14,670 nucleotides of DNA from Betaproteobacteria bacterium (GCA_023258935.1 JAHFRG010000017.1:1-14670), one strand, 5' to 3'. Positions 1-7,581 are shown, counted from the stretch's first letter. Made by a program: numbers and translations. The notes: generated by a model from the sequence alone, not told the origin.

Positions 1-419
1 TCAATCCAGTGGATTTCGCCGAAGCCGCCGATGTAGCGGATCATGGTGGGTTCAATGCGGTAGAAAAAGAAATCGTGGGTTTCGAAATAGCCTGACGCGT
101 TTGGAAAATAGCGCAGGTAGCGTGTTTTCACCTGTTCCTGGTCCTGCATGCGCACGCAGTTGCCGAGCACGGTAATGCGCGCTTCCGCTTGCACGTTGTC
201 GCCCGCTTCATGAACGAGGAGGCTCACCCGGCTATCGTTCTCGATGTTCTTGGTGTGCTCAGCGAGCGTGCTGATGAGTATTATTGGCCGCGCTTCGTGG
301 TCGAGGATGTAAGGGATAATCGAACCAAACGGGTGGCCGCCGAATTTCTTGGAAAGCGTGGCCAGCATGCCGAAGCGGCTTTTGCGAAGTAAACGCCGCG
401 CCTCTATAGCAACACTCAT
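1..419 (-). CDS. HugZ-like haem-utilisation / PNPOx split-barrel protein (3' end cut off)
   Basis: The first 139 codons are visible; the C-terminus lies beyond the window edge. The N-terminal pattern (EARRLLRKSRFGMLATLS, then a PFGSIIPYILD segment, then LAEHTKNIEND and SLLVHE) is that of the pyridoxamine-5'-phosphate-oxidase-like split barrel of the HugZ/HutZ haem-handling family. The later YLRYFP, FFFYRIEP and GGFGEIHW motifs also fit that family; full-length members usually add a C-terminal DUF2470-type domain, not visible here. Family members bind or degrade haem in the cytoplasm. The ATG at 417-419 overlaps the wrbA stop as ATGA, so the gene is probably translated by coupling to wrbA. The sequence does not show whether this protein degrades haem or is a general flavin/F420-like split-barrel protein. 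The family call is fairly firm, the exact function is not. Confidence 0.82.
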   Translation of the reverse strand, partial: MSVAIEARRLLRKSRFGMLATLSKKFGGHPFGSIIPYILDHEARPIILISTLAEHTKNIENDSRVSLLVHEAGDNVQAEARITVLGNCVRMQDQEQVKTRYLRYFPNASGYFETHDFFFYRIEPTMIRYIGGFGEIHWI

Positions 420-1006
420 GCGAGCTTGAGGGTGGTCTCGGCCAACCGCTTGCCGAGTGCGATGCAGAGTTTGCGTTCTTCTTCGGTAATCGGTTGGTCG
501 CTTGCCATTCCCGCGAGGTGACTCGCGCCATAAGGCGTGCCGCCGCTTTTGGTGCTGATAAGCTCCGGCTCGGAGTAAGGAATGCCCATGACCATCATGC
601 CGTGATGCAAAAGCGGCAGCATCATCGAAAGCAGTGTTGCTTCCTGTCCGCCGTGCATGCTGGAGGTGGATGTAAACAGCGCGGCGGGCTTGCCAGCCAG
701 CGTGCCTTTCAGCCAAAGACTGCCAGTGCTGTCCCAAAAATATTTAAGCGGCGCAGCCATGTTGCCAAAACGGGTAGGGCTGCCCATGGCGATACCGATG
801 CATTCTTCAAGATCCTGGAGTTCGGCATAAGGCGCGCCGGCATCGGGAATCTCTTTTTCCACCGCTTCGCAAACGGTGGATACCTTAGGCACGGTGCGGG
901 TGCGCGCTTTCACGCCTTTCACCTGTTCAATGCCGTGCGCCACCGCCTGCGCCATTTGTTTTACTGCGCCGTAGTGGCTGTAATAGAGAACCAGGATTTC
1001 TTTCAT
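416..1006 (-). CDS. wrbA: NAD(P)H:quinone oxidoreductase, WrbA type (flavodoxin fold)
   Basis: A 196-residue cytoplasmic FMN protein that carries out two-electron reduction of quinones with NAD(P)H, protecting against semiquinone and superoxide formation. The N-terminus EILVLYYSHYGAVKQMAQAV is the flavodoxin strand 1 plus FMN-phosphate loop. GSPTRFGNMAAPLKYFWD followed by GSLWLKG, the GGQEATLLS loop, the HHGMMVMGIPYSEPEL strand and GGTPYGASHLAG are WrbA signatures. Length matches E. coli WrbA (198). The frame is open 14 codons upstream, but the ATG at 1004-1006 places MKEILVLYYS at the family's usual N-terminus, and the upstream codons run into a promoter-like TATAAT. Its stop overlaps the start of the HugZ-like gene, so a two-gene operon is likely. 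Divergent from yihY. Confidence 0.93.
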   Translation of the reverse strand: MKEILVLYYSHYGAVKQMAQAVAHGIEQVKGVKARTRTVPKVSTVCEAVEKEIPDAGAPYAELQDLEECIGIAMGSPTRFGNMAAPLKYFWDSTGSLWLKGTLAGKPAALFTSTSSMHGGQEATLLSMMLPLLHHGMMVMGIPYSEPELISTKSGGTPYGASHLAGMASDQPITEEERKLCIALGKRLAETTLKLA

Positions 1007-1036
1007 TACATGCAGATTTTGTATTGATTCAACGGT

Positions 1037-1047
1037 ATTATATAGCA
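1037..1047 (-). promoter_or_regulatory. Putative wrbA promoter (-10, possibly extended)
   Basis: On the minus strand the sequence TGCTATATAAT contains an exact TATAAT (1042-1037) and an overlapping extended -10 arrangement (TG, one base, TATATA). A start around 1030 would leave about 24 nt of leader before the wrbA ATG at 1006. No good -35 is seen 17 bases upstream, which fits an extended -10 promoter. The site also lies 23 bases before the divergent yihY start. Confidence 0.4.
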
Positions 1048-1069
1048 ACCCGATTTTAGGCTTTTACCC

Positions 1070-2302
1070 ATGCCCAGAAGAATTTACTCAGGCGCAGGCT
1101 ATTTACGCTTTGTAATAAAGCGCTTCAAGCAGGACCGCTGCCTCCAGGTGGCGGGCAGCCTGACTTTCACCACTTTGCTTGCCTTGGTGCCGCTGATTAC
1201 CGTTGCTCTCGCGGCGTTTGCGGCTTTTCCGGTGTTTTCGGAGTTTTCAGCCGAGTTGAAGACCTTGATATGGAGCAACCTGGTTCCAGAAGCAGCGGGC
1301 AAGGTCATCAGTGTTTACTTGCGCCAATTCACAGAGTATGCGACGCGTCTTACTGCGCTGGGGATTTTTTTTCTTGTTGTGACATCACTGATGCTGATGT
1401 TTACCATAGACCGCGCACTCAACAGCATTTGGCGGGTCACCCGCCCGCGGCCGCTGATAAACAGTCTGCTGATTTATTGGGCATTGCTGACGGTGGGGCC
1501 GATTCTGATCGGCGCCAGCCTGTCGATGACCTCCTGGCTTCTTACCACGTCGCTGGGATTTACCAAACAGCTGCCGGAACTGGGCGTGTTGTTGATCAAG
1601 CTCACGCCAGTGCTGCTGTCAACGATAGCCTATGCGCTGCTGTATCTCACCGTGCCTTACCGCTATGTTCCGGTGACCCATGCGCTGACCGGCGCCATCG
1701 TTGCGGCGGTGGCTACTGAAGCCATGAATCGCGGTTTCGCGCTTTACATCGCGCATGTTCCCACCTATAAGCTGGTTTATGGCACGTTTGCCAGCATTCC
1801 CATTTTTATGCTGTGGGTCTATCTTTCCTGGCTGGTGGTGTTGCTGGGCGCAGTCATTGCCGCATCGTTGCCGAACTGGCGCGGGGAGGTGGATCCGCAG
1901 ATGCGGGCACCGGGCTATCAGTTTTATCATGCCCTGCAAATTTTGCGGGCTCTCTATCAATCGCTTGAAACCGGTGAGTTGACGAATCTGCCGCGATTGC
2001 GTAAGCAGTTGCATCTCGGCATAGAAGATATTGAAGAAGTGCTGCAGCATCTGAGTACCATAGGCTGGGTGCGCAAAGCGGCTGGTGAAGGCTGGGTGCT
2101 GGCGCGCGATGCGGCGCAGCTTACGGTTGCTGATGTCTACCGCTTGTTCGTATTTGATCCGCAGAACGCGCACCCGATAGCGGCCAACCGCGGCATTCCC
2201 GAGGCTTTGCTGCACAACCTGCTTGACAAAGAGGAAATGAAAACCTCGCTGAAGACGCTGTTTGCCGAGGGTGAGAATGCCAGCAAGACGGCGACAATTT
2301 AA
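1070..2302 (+). CDS. YihY/UPF0761-family inner-membrane protein
   Basis: A 410-residue polytopic membrane protein. The N-terminal pattern CLQVAGSLTFTTLLALVPL (about residues 24-41) is the family hallmark. About six hydrophobic helices follow, roughly at 35-55, 94-112, 134-158, 176-192, 203-222 and 240-265. The conserved YRYVPVTHALTGAIVAA and VYGTFASIPIFMLWVYLSW blocks are present. Residues from about 275 form a soluble tail with a winged-helix-like section (LRKQLHLGIEDIEEVLQHL, then IGWV), as in the longer betaproteobacterial members. The family was once labelled ribonuclease BN; that activity belongs to RNase Z, and the role of YihY proteins remains unsettled. The ATG at 1070 has only a weak ribosome binding site. 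The gene meets the PilZ-like gene with no base between the two stop codons. Confidence 0.9.
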   Translation: MPRRIYSGAGYLRFVIKRFKQDRCLQVAGSLTFTTLLALVPLITVALAAFAAFPVFSEFSAELKTLIWSNLVPEAAGKVISVYLRQFTEYATRLTALGIFFLVVTSLMLMFTIDRALNSIWRVTRPRPLINSLLIYWALLTVGPILIGASLSMTSWLLTTSLGFTKQLPELGVLLIKLTPVLLSTIAYALLYLTVPYRYVPVTHALTGAIVAAVATEAMNRGFALYIAHVPTYKLVYGTFASIPIFMLWVYLSWLVVLLGAVIAASLPNWRGEVDPQMRAPGYQFYHALQILRALYQSLETGELTNLPRLRKQLHLGIEDIEEVLQHLSTIGWVRKAAGEGWVLARDAAQLTVADVYRLFVFDPQNAHPIAANRGIPEALLHNLLDKEEMKTSLKTLFAEGENASKTATI

Positions 2303-3886
2303 TTATTCGATGCTGAACTGGAACTGGTCGAAACTGGCGGTCTGCTCGACAAGATGCATGGCGCGCACGTGGCTGACCACGTTGTTTTGGTAAAGCAGAT
2401 ACTCTAGTTTACTGCGGTATGTAGCAGGCGCCGCAACAATCGTGGCGGGCTGTTGCAGCGGGCGTATTTCGGGCAGCAGCAGCGCCGCCTGGAACGTTTC
2501 CTTGGGACCGGCCACCACCGGCTTGATGATAACCGGAGTTGCCGCAGGCGCCAGCATCTGTACGCCGAGCTCAAGGTGCTCTGGATTATCGCTGAACACC
2601 CGACGCACCACCCCGATATTCCAGTTTTGGCTGTCCTCGGAACGCAAACCGATAATCTCCCCGATACGGATCGGCTGGGTGATGCTGGAGATGCATTTCA
2701 GTCCCATGCCGCCGGCGCTTTCATTGGTGACCGCCCACTGGCTGGTGGCAAACTGTGCCTGTTCGGATTTGCCTGTGGCGGGGGAACTACCTCCTGCATC
2801 AATGCTGAAATCCAGAGTTTCCTGCTCAGCTGCTTCGGGCCGGGATGCGATGAAGTAGCATGTCGCGCGCAAGCCCACGCAGATTTCTATGACATTATTG
2901 TTTGCCATGCGCTTGAATTTGCGCTTGGGCATAAATGTCCAGTCTTTGAGCAGGCGGCGCATCAGGTTGAGATAGGAGGCCTGTTTGGCGTGATCCGTCA
3001 ATTCAAGCACCTTCTGCGCCCTACCGGATTCGAGTTTGGTAATTTGCTCATTTAGGGTGGAAACCAGGACGTCGGTGCTAAGCAGAATGTGATTGTGCAT
3101 TTTAGTTTTGCCATCTTGCTGCTCGAGAGACTTGGGCGGAGCGTCGCTATCCAGATCAATCAGGAAAACCCCTAAAGTGCCCAGCGTGGCTTGCACGGGG
3201 TAAAGTTTGGCGAGGTTTCCGTGCTGTACAAGATATTCGGCGACCTTGTCCACCTCTCCCTGCATCAGCTTGTAAGGATTTGCCAGGGCGAGCAGCAGCG
3301 TTTGTTTATAAGTCGCGCTGACGCTGTTGCGGCCGCGATCCACCGGCTCGTCGTGCAATTTGCGCTGCAGCGCGAGTTGCATCAGCTGGTGGATTTCGGA
3401 CCACATACCCTGCGGCGTCGGGGAATAAGTCTGGTAAAACGCACACAGCGCTTTGCTTAAGGCAGCCATGGCGCGCTGGATCAGGAGAGGCAAGTGCAGG
3501 CCGCCTAACCTGATGTGTTTTTTTTCCAGTCGTTCGAGCAGAATTATCTTGTAGCCATACGCCAACTCCACGTACAGCCGGCGTGCCAGATTCGCCGCCT
3601 GGCGGCTTTTCTCAGACAACGGCAAAGCGACCGTCGTATATTTATGCTGCAACTCCGGCACCAGATTGTTAATGGCGGTCGTGTACAATTCGAGCAGCTT
3701 AAGGCGGGTATCGGAGTCGAGAGGAGTCCGGTTCAGTGCTATCAGCGCGTCGGAAACACTGCGGGAGGCTTCCACGATGTTGGCCAGCGGCAAAGCCTCA
3801 AGCCAGGCTTTGATCTGCCTCGGGCGGATTTCAACTCTTGATTGCAAACTTTCACCCGTTTCGGGCAAACTGAGCTTGAGTGGCAT
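2303..3886 (-). CDS. PilZ-like domain protein with a long helical N-terminal region
   Basis: A 527-residue protein with no signal peptide or membrane segment, so probably cytoplasmic. Residues 1-310 are helix-rich (for example RQIKAWLEALPLANIVEA and the LELYTTAINNLVPELQ stretch) and resemble uncharacterised betaproteobacterial proteins. A PilZ-type c-di-GMP motif pair can be seen: R322-K-F-K-R326 (RxxxR) and N388-E-S-A-G-G393 (NxSxxG). A beta-rich section follows (IRIGEIIGLR, WNIGVVRRVFSD, HLELGVQML), as in a PilZ barrel. About 60 residues separate the two motifs, far more than in compact PilZ domains, with a low-complexity Ser/Glu/Gly insert around 350-380. I infer a c-di-GMP-responsive protein, but the helical part gives no output function. 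The ATG at 3884-3886 is the first Met and has no obvious Shine-Dalgarno sequence. It stands alone between convergent yihY and divergent tlpA. Confidence 0.68.
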   Translation of the reverse strand: MPLKLSLPETGESLQSRVEIRPRQIKAWLEALPLANIVEASRSVSDALIALNRTPLDSDTRLKLLELYTTAINNLVPELQHKYTTVALPLSEKSRQAANLARRLYVELAYGYKIILLERLEKKHIRLGGLHLPLLIQRAMAALSKALCAFYQTYSPTPQGMWSEIHQLMQLALQRKLHDEPVDRGRNSVSATYKQTLLLALANPYKLMQGEVDKVAEYLVQHGNLAKLYPVQATLGTLGVFLIDLDSDAPPKSLEQQDGKTKMHNHILLSTDVLVSTLNEQITKLESGRAQKVLELTDHAKQASYLNLMRRLLKDWTFMPKRKFKRMANNNVIEICVGLRATCYFIASRPEAAEQETLDFSIDAGGSSPATGKSEQAQFATSQWAVTNESAGGMGLKCISSITQPIRIGEIIGLRSEDSQNWNIGVVRRVFSDNPEHLELGVQMLAPAATPVIIKPVVAGPKETFQAALLLPEIRPLQQPATIVAAPATYRSKLEYLLYQNNVVSHVRAMHLVEQTASFDQFQFSIE

Positions 3887-3907
3887 AAATTAATTACAGA
3901 AATAGGG

Positions 3908-3920
3908 AATAGTTACTATT
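3908..3920. repeat. Perfect 13-bp palindrome upstream of the PilZ-like gene
   Basis: AATAGT-T-ACTATT is a perfect dyad with six-base arms around a single base, centred 28 bases before the PilZ-like start. It lies where that gene's promoter should be, so it could be an operator, but no regulator can be named. The rest of the 3887-4104 gap holds the tlpA promoter and nothing else I recognise. Confidence 0.35.
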
Positions 3921-4034
3921 GCTTCTAAAAAACCTCCCGGCAAAACAGGCTATTCTAAGCAGGCGCGAGTCGCACCCGGGCGTGTGTTGCATTATTTTGT
4001 TGGAAGACCAAGTATAGACGCAAAATGCCAACTA

Positions 4035-4063
4035 TTCACGCAAAAAACAGCAGATTATATACT
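4035..4063 (+). promoter_or_regulatory. Putative sigma70 promoter of the TlpA-like gene
   Basis: TTCACG (4035-4040), a 17-base spacer and TATACT (4058-4063) match the -35/-10 consensus at 4/6 and 5/6 positions. The expected transcription start near 4070 leaves about 35 nt of leader before the ATG at 4105. This also argues against the TTG at 4090 as the start, because the leader would then be very short. Confidence 0.55.
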
Positions 4064-4104
4064 TTCTATGCAGGCAATCGTAACTGAAATTGGCGACGAT
4101 TTTC

Positions 4105-4614
4105 ATGAAGCATTTCATTTTGGCACTATGTTTGATGCTCGCGGGCGCAGCCCAAGCCGAAGATTTTTCCTTGACCGACACCCAGGGCAAAACGCACCGG
4201 CTCAGCGATTATCGCGGTAAATGGGTATTGGTAAATTTCTGGGCGACCTGGTGTCCGCCTTGCCTCGAAGAAATTCCGGATTTGGTGGCGCTGTACGAAG
4301 CTCACAGAAAAGAACTGCAAGTGATCGGCGTGGCCATGCAGTACCAGGACCCGAAAGCGGTGTTGGAGTTTGCGGACAACATGTTCATATCCTATCCGGT
4401 GGTGCTGGGCAACGACAAAATCGCCGCGCACATCGGCAAGGTCAACGGGCTTCCCACCAGTTTCATATTCAACCCCAGCGGCAATCTAGTTAAGCGTCAC
4501 GTCGGGGCGCTCAACCGCAATAGCGTCGAACAGATTATGGGCTTCAAGGAGCAGGCTGTGGAACGGTCCGGGCGTTATATTGCCACGCGATTGCCGGCTG
4601 AGCCGGTTTGGTAA
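4105..4614 (+). CDS. Secreted TlpA/ResA-family thioredoxin-like disulfide reductase
   Basis: A 169-residue periplasmic thiol-disulfide oxidoreductase. Residues 1-18 (MKHFILALCLMLAGAAQA) form a signal peptide with an AQA cleavage site. The mature part has the TlpA opening (FSLTDTQGKTHRLSDYRGKW) and the strand VLVNFWATWC. The active-site pair is C50-P-P-C53 in the WCPPC motif, and the cis-proline loop is GLPTSFIF. Such proteins keep cysteines reduced, for example in apocytochrome c or copper-site assembly. The substrate here is unknown because no ccm or cox genes lie nearby. The frame is open from a TTG at 4090, but the ATG at 4105 gives a proper signal peptide and is preferred. Convergent with the lytic transglycosylase gene, 10 bases away, with no hairpin terminator. 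Confidence 0.9.
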   Translation: MKHFILALCLMLAGAAQAEDFSLTDTQGKTHRLSDYRGKWVLVNFWATWCPPCLEEIPDLVALYEAHRKELQVIGVAMQYQDPKAVLEFADNMFISYPVVLGNDKIAAHIGKVNGLPTSFIFNPSGNLVKRHVGALNRNSVEQIMGFKEQAVERSGRYIATRLPAEPVW

Positions 4615-4624
4615 ACCAGCGCGC

Positions 4625-5233
4625 TTAAGTGCGGCTAAATTGCCCGCCGCGCACCGGGTATTTCCAGGAAGTAATCCATGCTCTGACCACCTGGTTGGGA
4701 TACTTGGATTGCCCAAGACTCCCGTTATAGCGACCCAGCGCCCGGTACAGATCGCCTTTTTCCTGTCCCAAGTAATAGCGCAGGATGGTGCAGCCGTAGC
4801 GTAGATTGGTTTTGAGATGGAACAGGTTCTGTTCTTTACTGCCGATTTCCCTCACCCAGAACGGCATTACTTGCATATACCCACGCGCGCCGGCTTTTGA
4901 TATCGCATATTTTCGGAAGCGGCTTTCCACCTGGATCAATCCCAACACCATTTGCGGGTCAAGCCCGGCGCGGCTCGCCTCGTAATGCACGGTTTTGAGA
5001 AAATCCAGGCGCTCTTTCGCGTTGGGTATACTTTCCGCCAGCCGCCGTGACATATCGCCAAGCCAGGCATTGGCTTCCGCGTCGGAACCGAATGCAATCT
5101 GAGGGCTGGCTTTGTCGCTCACTGCCTTTTGCATCACCGCGCGCACGCTGGCTGACAGCGGCTCGTAAATTTGCGCGCCGCCCCATGTGAGCTGACTTGC
5201 CGCCAATAGTAAACAACCGATCAATTTCCGCAT
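4625..5233 (-). CDS. Secreted SLT-family lytic transglycosylase
   Basis: A 202-residue peptidoglycan lytic transglycosylase that cleaves the MurNAc-GlcNAc bond to form 1,6-anhydro ends. Starting at the ATG at 5231-5233 gives a signal peptide (MRKLIGCLLLAASQLTWGGA); the frame is open nine codons further up, but that would bury the signal. Goose-lysozyme-like motifs are intact: IQVESRF with catalytic Glu103, GARGYMQVMPFW (the GLMQ-type loop) and LGRYNGS (the AYNxG-type motif). It is small compared with Slt70, being only the catalytic domain plus a short helical N-terminus. Its start lies inside the 3' end of proS (13-base overlap), which suggests a proS-linked operon. Cys16 in the signal region is not in a clear lipobox, so a lipoprotein is possible but not favoured. 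Confidence 0.9.
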   Translation of the reverse strand: MRKLIGCLLLAASQLTWGGAQIYEPLSASVRAVMQKAVSDKASPQIAFGSDAEANAWLGDMSRRLAESIPNAKERLDFLKTVHYEASRAGLDPQMVLGLIQVESRFRKYAISKAGARGYMQVMPFWVREIGSKEQNLFHLKTNLRYGCTILRYYLGQEKGDLYRALGRYNGSLGQSKYPNQVVRAWITSWKYPVRGGQFSRT

Positions 5234-6930
5234 AACTCGGATTTTATGAAACCTACACAATTTTGCAAGGGAATAGTTTGCATTTTCGCATCGCGGCGCC
5301 CCAGGTATTCCACTTCACCCTGCTTAAGTCCCCGCTCGCCGACCACCAGCCGGTGCGGGATGCCGATGAGTTCCATGTCGGCAAACATTACTCCGGGACG
5401 TTCATCGCGGTCGTCCAGCAGGACTTCGATACCGCAGGCGCAAAGTTCATCGTGGAGTCTTTCCGACTGCGCGCGCACATCGGCGCTCTTGCCGATCGGC
5501 ACGATGGCGAGTTGAAAAGGCGCCATTGCCTGCGGGAAAATGATGCCGCGCTGATCGTTATTCTGTTCTATGGCAGCGGCCACGATGCGCGATATGCCGA
5601 TTCCGTAACAGCCCATTTCCATGACTCGCGTCTGGCCAGTTTCATCGAGAAATGTAGCGTTCATAGCCTCGGAATATTTGGTGCGCAGTTGAAAAACATG
5701 ACCGACTTCGATGCCGCGGCAAATCTCCAATTTCCCCTTGCCATCAGGGCTGGGATCCCCCGGCACCACGTTGCGGATGTCGGCGACAAGAAAAGGTTCA
5801 GGCAAGTCGCGGCTAAAGTTGACGCCGGTCAAGTGATACTCGGCCGCATTGGCGCCGCAGATAAAATCGCTCATCACAGCAACGCTGCGGTCCGCAATTA
5901 CTCCGATATTCGGGTTCAGGCCAACCGGCCCGATATAGCCGGGCGGGCATCCCGTTGCCTTTATGATTTCTTCATCTTTGAGGAAGCGGAACGGGTTGAG
6001 ACCGGGAATTTTCTGTGTTTTGGCTTCGTTCAGCGCCTGATCGCCGCGCAATAGCAACATATACATCCGCTGGTCGTGCGCTACCATCAGTGACTTCACG
6101 GTTTTTGCAAGCGGCTGTTTGAGAAATTCGCTTACTTCTTCGCAGGTTTTTTTCCCCGGCGTGGCAACTTTTTTCATGGTTTGATTCGGTGCAGCGCGCG
6201 CGCTATTGGGCGCGGGGGCTTCGGCAAGCTGAATATTTGCCGCGTAATCCGAGTCCGGGCAAAAAGCGATTGCGTCTTCACCGGATTCCGCCAGCACATG
6301 GAATTCGTGCGAGCTGGTTCCGCCGATAGCGCCGGGGTCAGCGGCGACTGCGCGGAACTTGAGTCCCAGGCGTGTGAAAATCCGCGAATAGGTGTCGTAC
6401 ATCAGCTGATAGGTTTGATCGAGGCTTGCCTTGTCGGCATGGAACGAATAGGCGTCCTTCATTAAGAATTCGCGTGCGCGGATTACGCCAAAGCGCGGGC
6501 GGATCTCGTCGCGGAACTTGGTCTGGATTTGGTAAAAATTAACCGGCAACTGACGGTAGCTTCTGATTTCGCGCCGCACGATGTCGGTAATGACTTCTTC
6601 GTGCGTCGGGCCAAAACAGAAGTCGCGCTGGTGACGGTCTTTCATGCGCAAAAGCTCCGGCCCATAGTGTTCCCAGCGTTTCGATTCCTGCCACAACTCC
6701 GCCGGTTGTACAGCGGGCATCAACAATTCAATCGCGCCGCTTCTGTCCATTTCTTCGCGCACGATGGCTTCCACTTTGCGCATCACCCGCAAGCCAAGCG
6801 GCATCCAGGTATGAAGGCCGCTCGCCAGGCGTTTGATGAGGCCGGCGCGCAGCATCAGGCGGTGGCTGACGAGTTCCGCTTCGGAAGGCGCTTCTTTCAA
6901 CGTGGAAAGAAAAAACTGCGAAACTCGCAT
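5221..6930 (-). CDS. proS: Prolyl-tRNA synthetase (bacterial type with editing insert)
   Basis: A 569-residue class II aminoacyl-tRNA synthetase that charges tRNA-Pro in the cytoplasm; length matches E. coli ProS (about 572). The N-terminus MRVSQFFLSTLKEAPSEAEL is typical. Motif 1 lies around residues 45-72, the GPTHEEV loop at 107-113, motif 2 around FRDEIRPRFGVIRAREF (139-155), and motif 3 at GCYGIGISRIVAAAIE (440-455). The YbaK-like INS editing domain occupies roughly 224-400, including the conserved lysine in LAKTVKS (Lys279, same number as in E. coli) and the GYIGP loop. The C-terminal anticodon-binding domain starts near 470 (FQLAIVPIG, then GIEVLLDDRDERPGVMFADM). The transglycosylase gene overlaps its last codons. 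A cognate tRNA-Pro(CGG) also lies in this window at 14297-14373. Confidence 0.97.
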   Translation of the reverse strand: MRVSQFFLSTLKEAPSEAELVSHRLMLRAGLIKRLASGLHTWMPLGLRVMRKVEAIVREEMDRSGAIELLMPAVQPAELWQESKRWEHYGPELLRMKDRHQRDFCFGPTHEEVITDIVRREIRSYRQLPVNFYQIQTKFRDEIRPRFGVIRAREFLMKDAYSFHADKASLDQTYQLMYDTYSRIFTRLGLKFRAVAADPGAIGGTSSHEFHVLAESGEDAIAFCPDSDYAANIQLAEAPAPNSARAAPNQTMKKVATPGKKTCEEVSEFLKQPLAKTVKSLMVAHDQRMYMLLLRGDQALNEAKTQKIPGLNPFRFLKDEEIIKATGCPPGYIGPVGLNPNIGVIADRSVAVMSDFICGANAAEYHLTGVNFSRDLPEPFLVADIRNVVPGDPSPDGKGKLEICRGIEVGHVFQLRTKYSEAMNATFLDETGQTRVMEMGCYGIGISRIVAAAIEQNNDQRGIIFPQAMAPFQLAIVPIGKSADVRAQSERLHDELCACGIEVLLDDRDERPGVMFADMELIGIPHRLVVGERGLKQGEVEYLGRRDAKMQTIPLQNCVGFIKSELCGN

Positions 6931-6963
6931 AAGTTCCCGTTAAACCCCGGCCAAAAGTCAAGT

Positions 6964-6992
6964 ATTTTACAATCTTATGTGAAATATGGAAA
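6964..6992 (-). promoter_or_regulatory. Putative proS promoter
   Basis: On the minus strand TTTCCA (6992-6987), a 17-base spacer and TAAAAT (6969-6964) match the sigma70 -35/-10 at 4/6 and 5/6. Transcription would begin near 6957, about 27 nt before the proS ATG at 6930. The 97-base divergent gap to rppH shows no equally good promoter on the plus strand. Confidence 0.45.
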
Positions 6993-7027
6993 AATTGAGT
7001 TAATTTCGGAAATGACGGGTGGTTGAC

Positions 7028-7537
7028 ATGATCGATCGAGATGGATATCGCCCCAATGTCGGCATCATTATTCTGAACTCCAAGAACGAGGTTTTTTGGG
7101 GCAAGCGCGTAAAAGAACATTCCTGGCAGTTTCCACAGGGCGGCATTAAGCCCGGGGAAACCCCTGAGCAAGCGATGTACCGTGAGCTCATGGAAGAAGT
7201 GGGATTAAGCCCGGAACACGTGAAAATCATCGGGCGCACCCGCGATTGGTTGCGCTACGAAGTGCCGTTTAATTGGGTCAGGAAGGAGTGGCGCGGAGCC
7301 TACAAGGGCCAAAAGCAGATCTGGTATCTGCTGAGGCTGGTAGGACGCGATTGCGATGTCAAGCTTCGCGCATTCCACCATCCCGAATTTGATGCCTGGT
7401 GCTGGCAGAATTATTGGGTGCCGCTGGAGTCTGTTATTGAATTCAAGCGTGAAGTTTACCAGCAGGCGCTCAACGAGTTGTCGCGGTTCCTGAATCGCTA
7501 TAAGGATTACCGCGGCCCAAAAACAAAAGTTACCTAG
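7028..7537 (+). CDS. rppH: RNA pyrophosphohydrolase (Nudix)
   Basis: A 169-residue Nudix hydrolase that removes pyrophosphate from the 5' triphosphate end of mRNAs, starting RNase E-dependent decay. The ATG at 7028 gives MIDRDGYRPNVGIII, nearly identical to the E. coli RppH N-terminus; a GTG three codons upstream in the same frame is less likely. The Nudix box is intact, running from GGIKPGE through the REL and MEEVGL parts (about residues 39-61). The RppH-specific SWQFPQGG and RDWLRYEVPFNWVRKEW segments follow. Length is close to E. coli RppH (176). A GGGTGG stretch about 6 bases upstream may serve as the ribosome binding site. A hairpin terminator follows the stop. Confidence 0.96.
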   Translation: MIDRDGYRPNVGIIILNSKNEVFWGKRVKEHSWQFPQGGIKPGETPEQAMYRELMEEVGLSPEHVKIIGRTRDWLRYEVPFNWVRKEWRGAYKGQKQIWYLLRLVGRDCDVKLRAFHHPEFDAWCWQNYWVPLESVIEFKREVYQQALNELSRFLNRYKDYRGPKTKVT

Positions 7538-7547
7538 CATTCATTAC

Positions 7548-7581
7548 GCGCATGAGCAGGGCGGCTGCTCGCGCATCTTTT
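7548..7581 (+). terminator. Probable intrinsic terminator after rppH
   Basis: A stem of GAGCAG (7554-7559) and CTGCTC (7565-7570) around GGCGG is extended by GCGC (7548-7551) pairing with GCGC (7571-7574) across a two-base bulge. A short run of four T follows at 7578-7581. The T-run is weak, so some readthrough into the rubrerythrin leader is possible. Confidence 0.6.

Noticed and set aside
494..1027. 177-codon open frame opposite wrbA
   Set aside because: Antisense shadow of a conserved flavodoxin-fold gene.
4090..4104. TTG start for the TlpA-like protein
   Set aside because: It adds MATIF before a standard signal peptide and leaves a very short leader from the predicted promoter; ATG 4105 fits better.
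5263..6054. 263-codon open frame opposite proS
   Set aside because: Antisense shadow of the intact proS editing and C-terminal domains; no recognisable protein.
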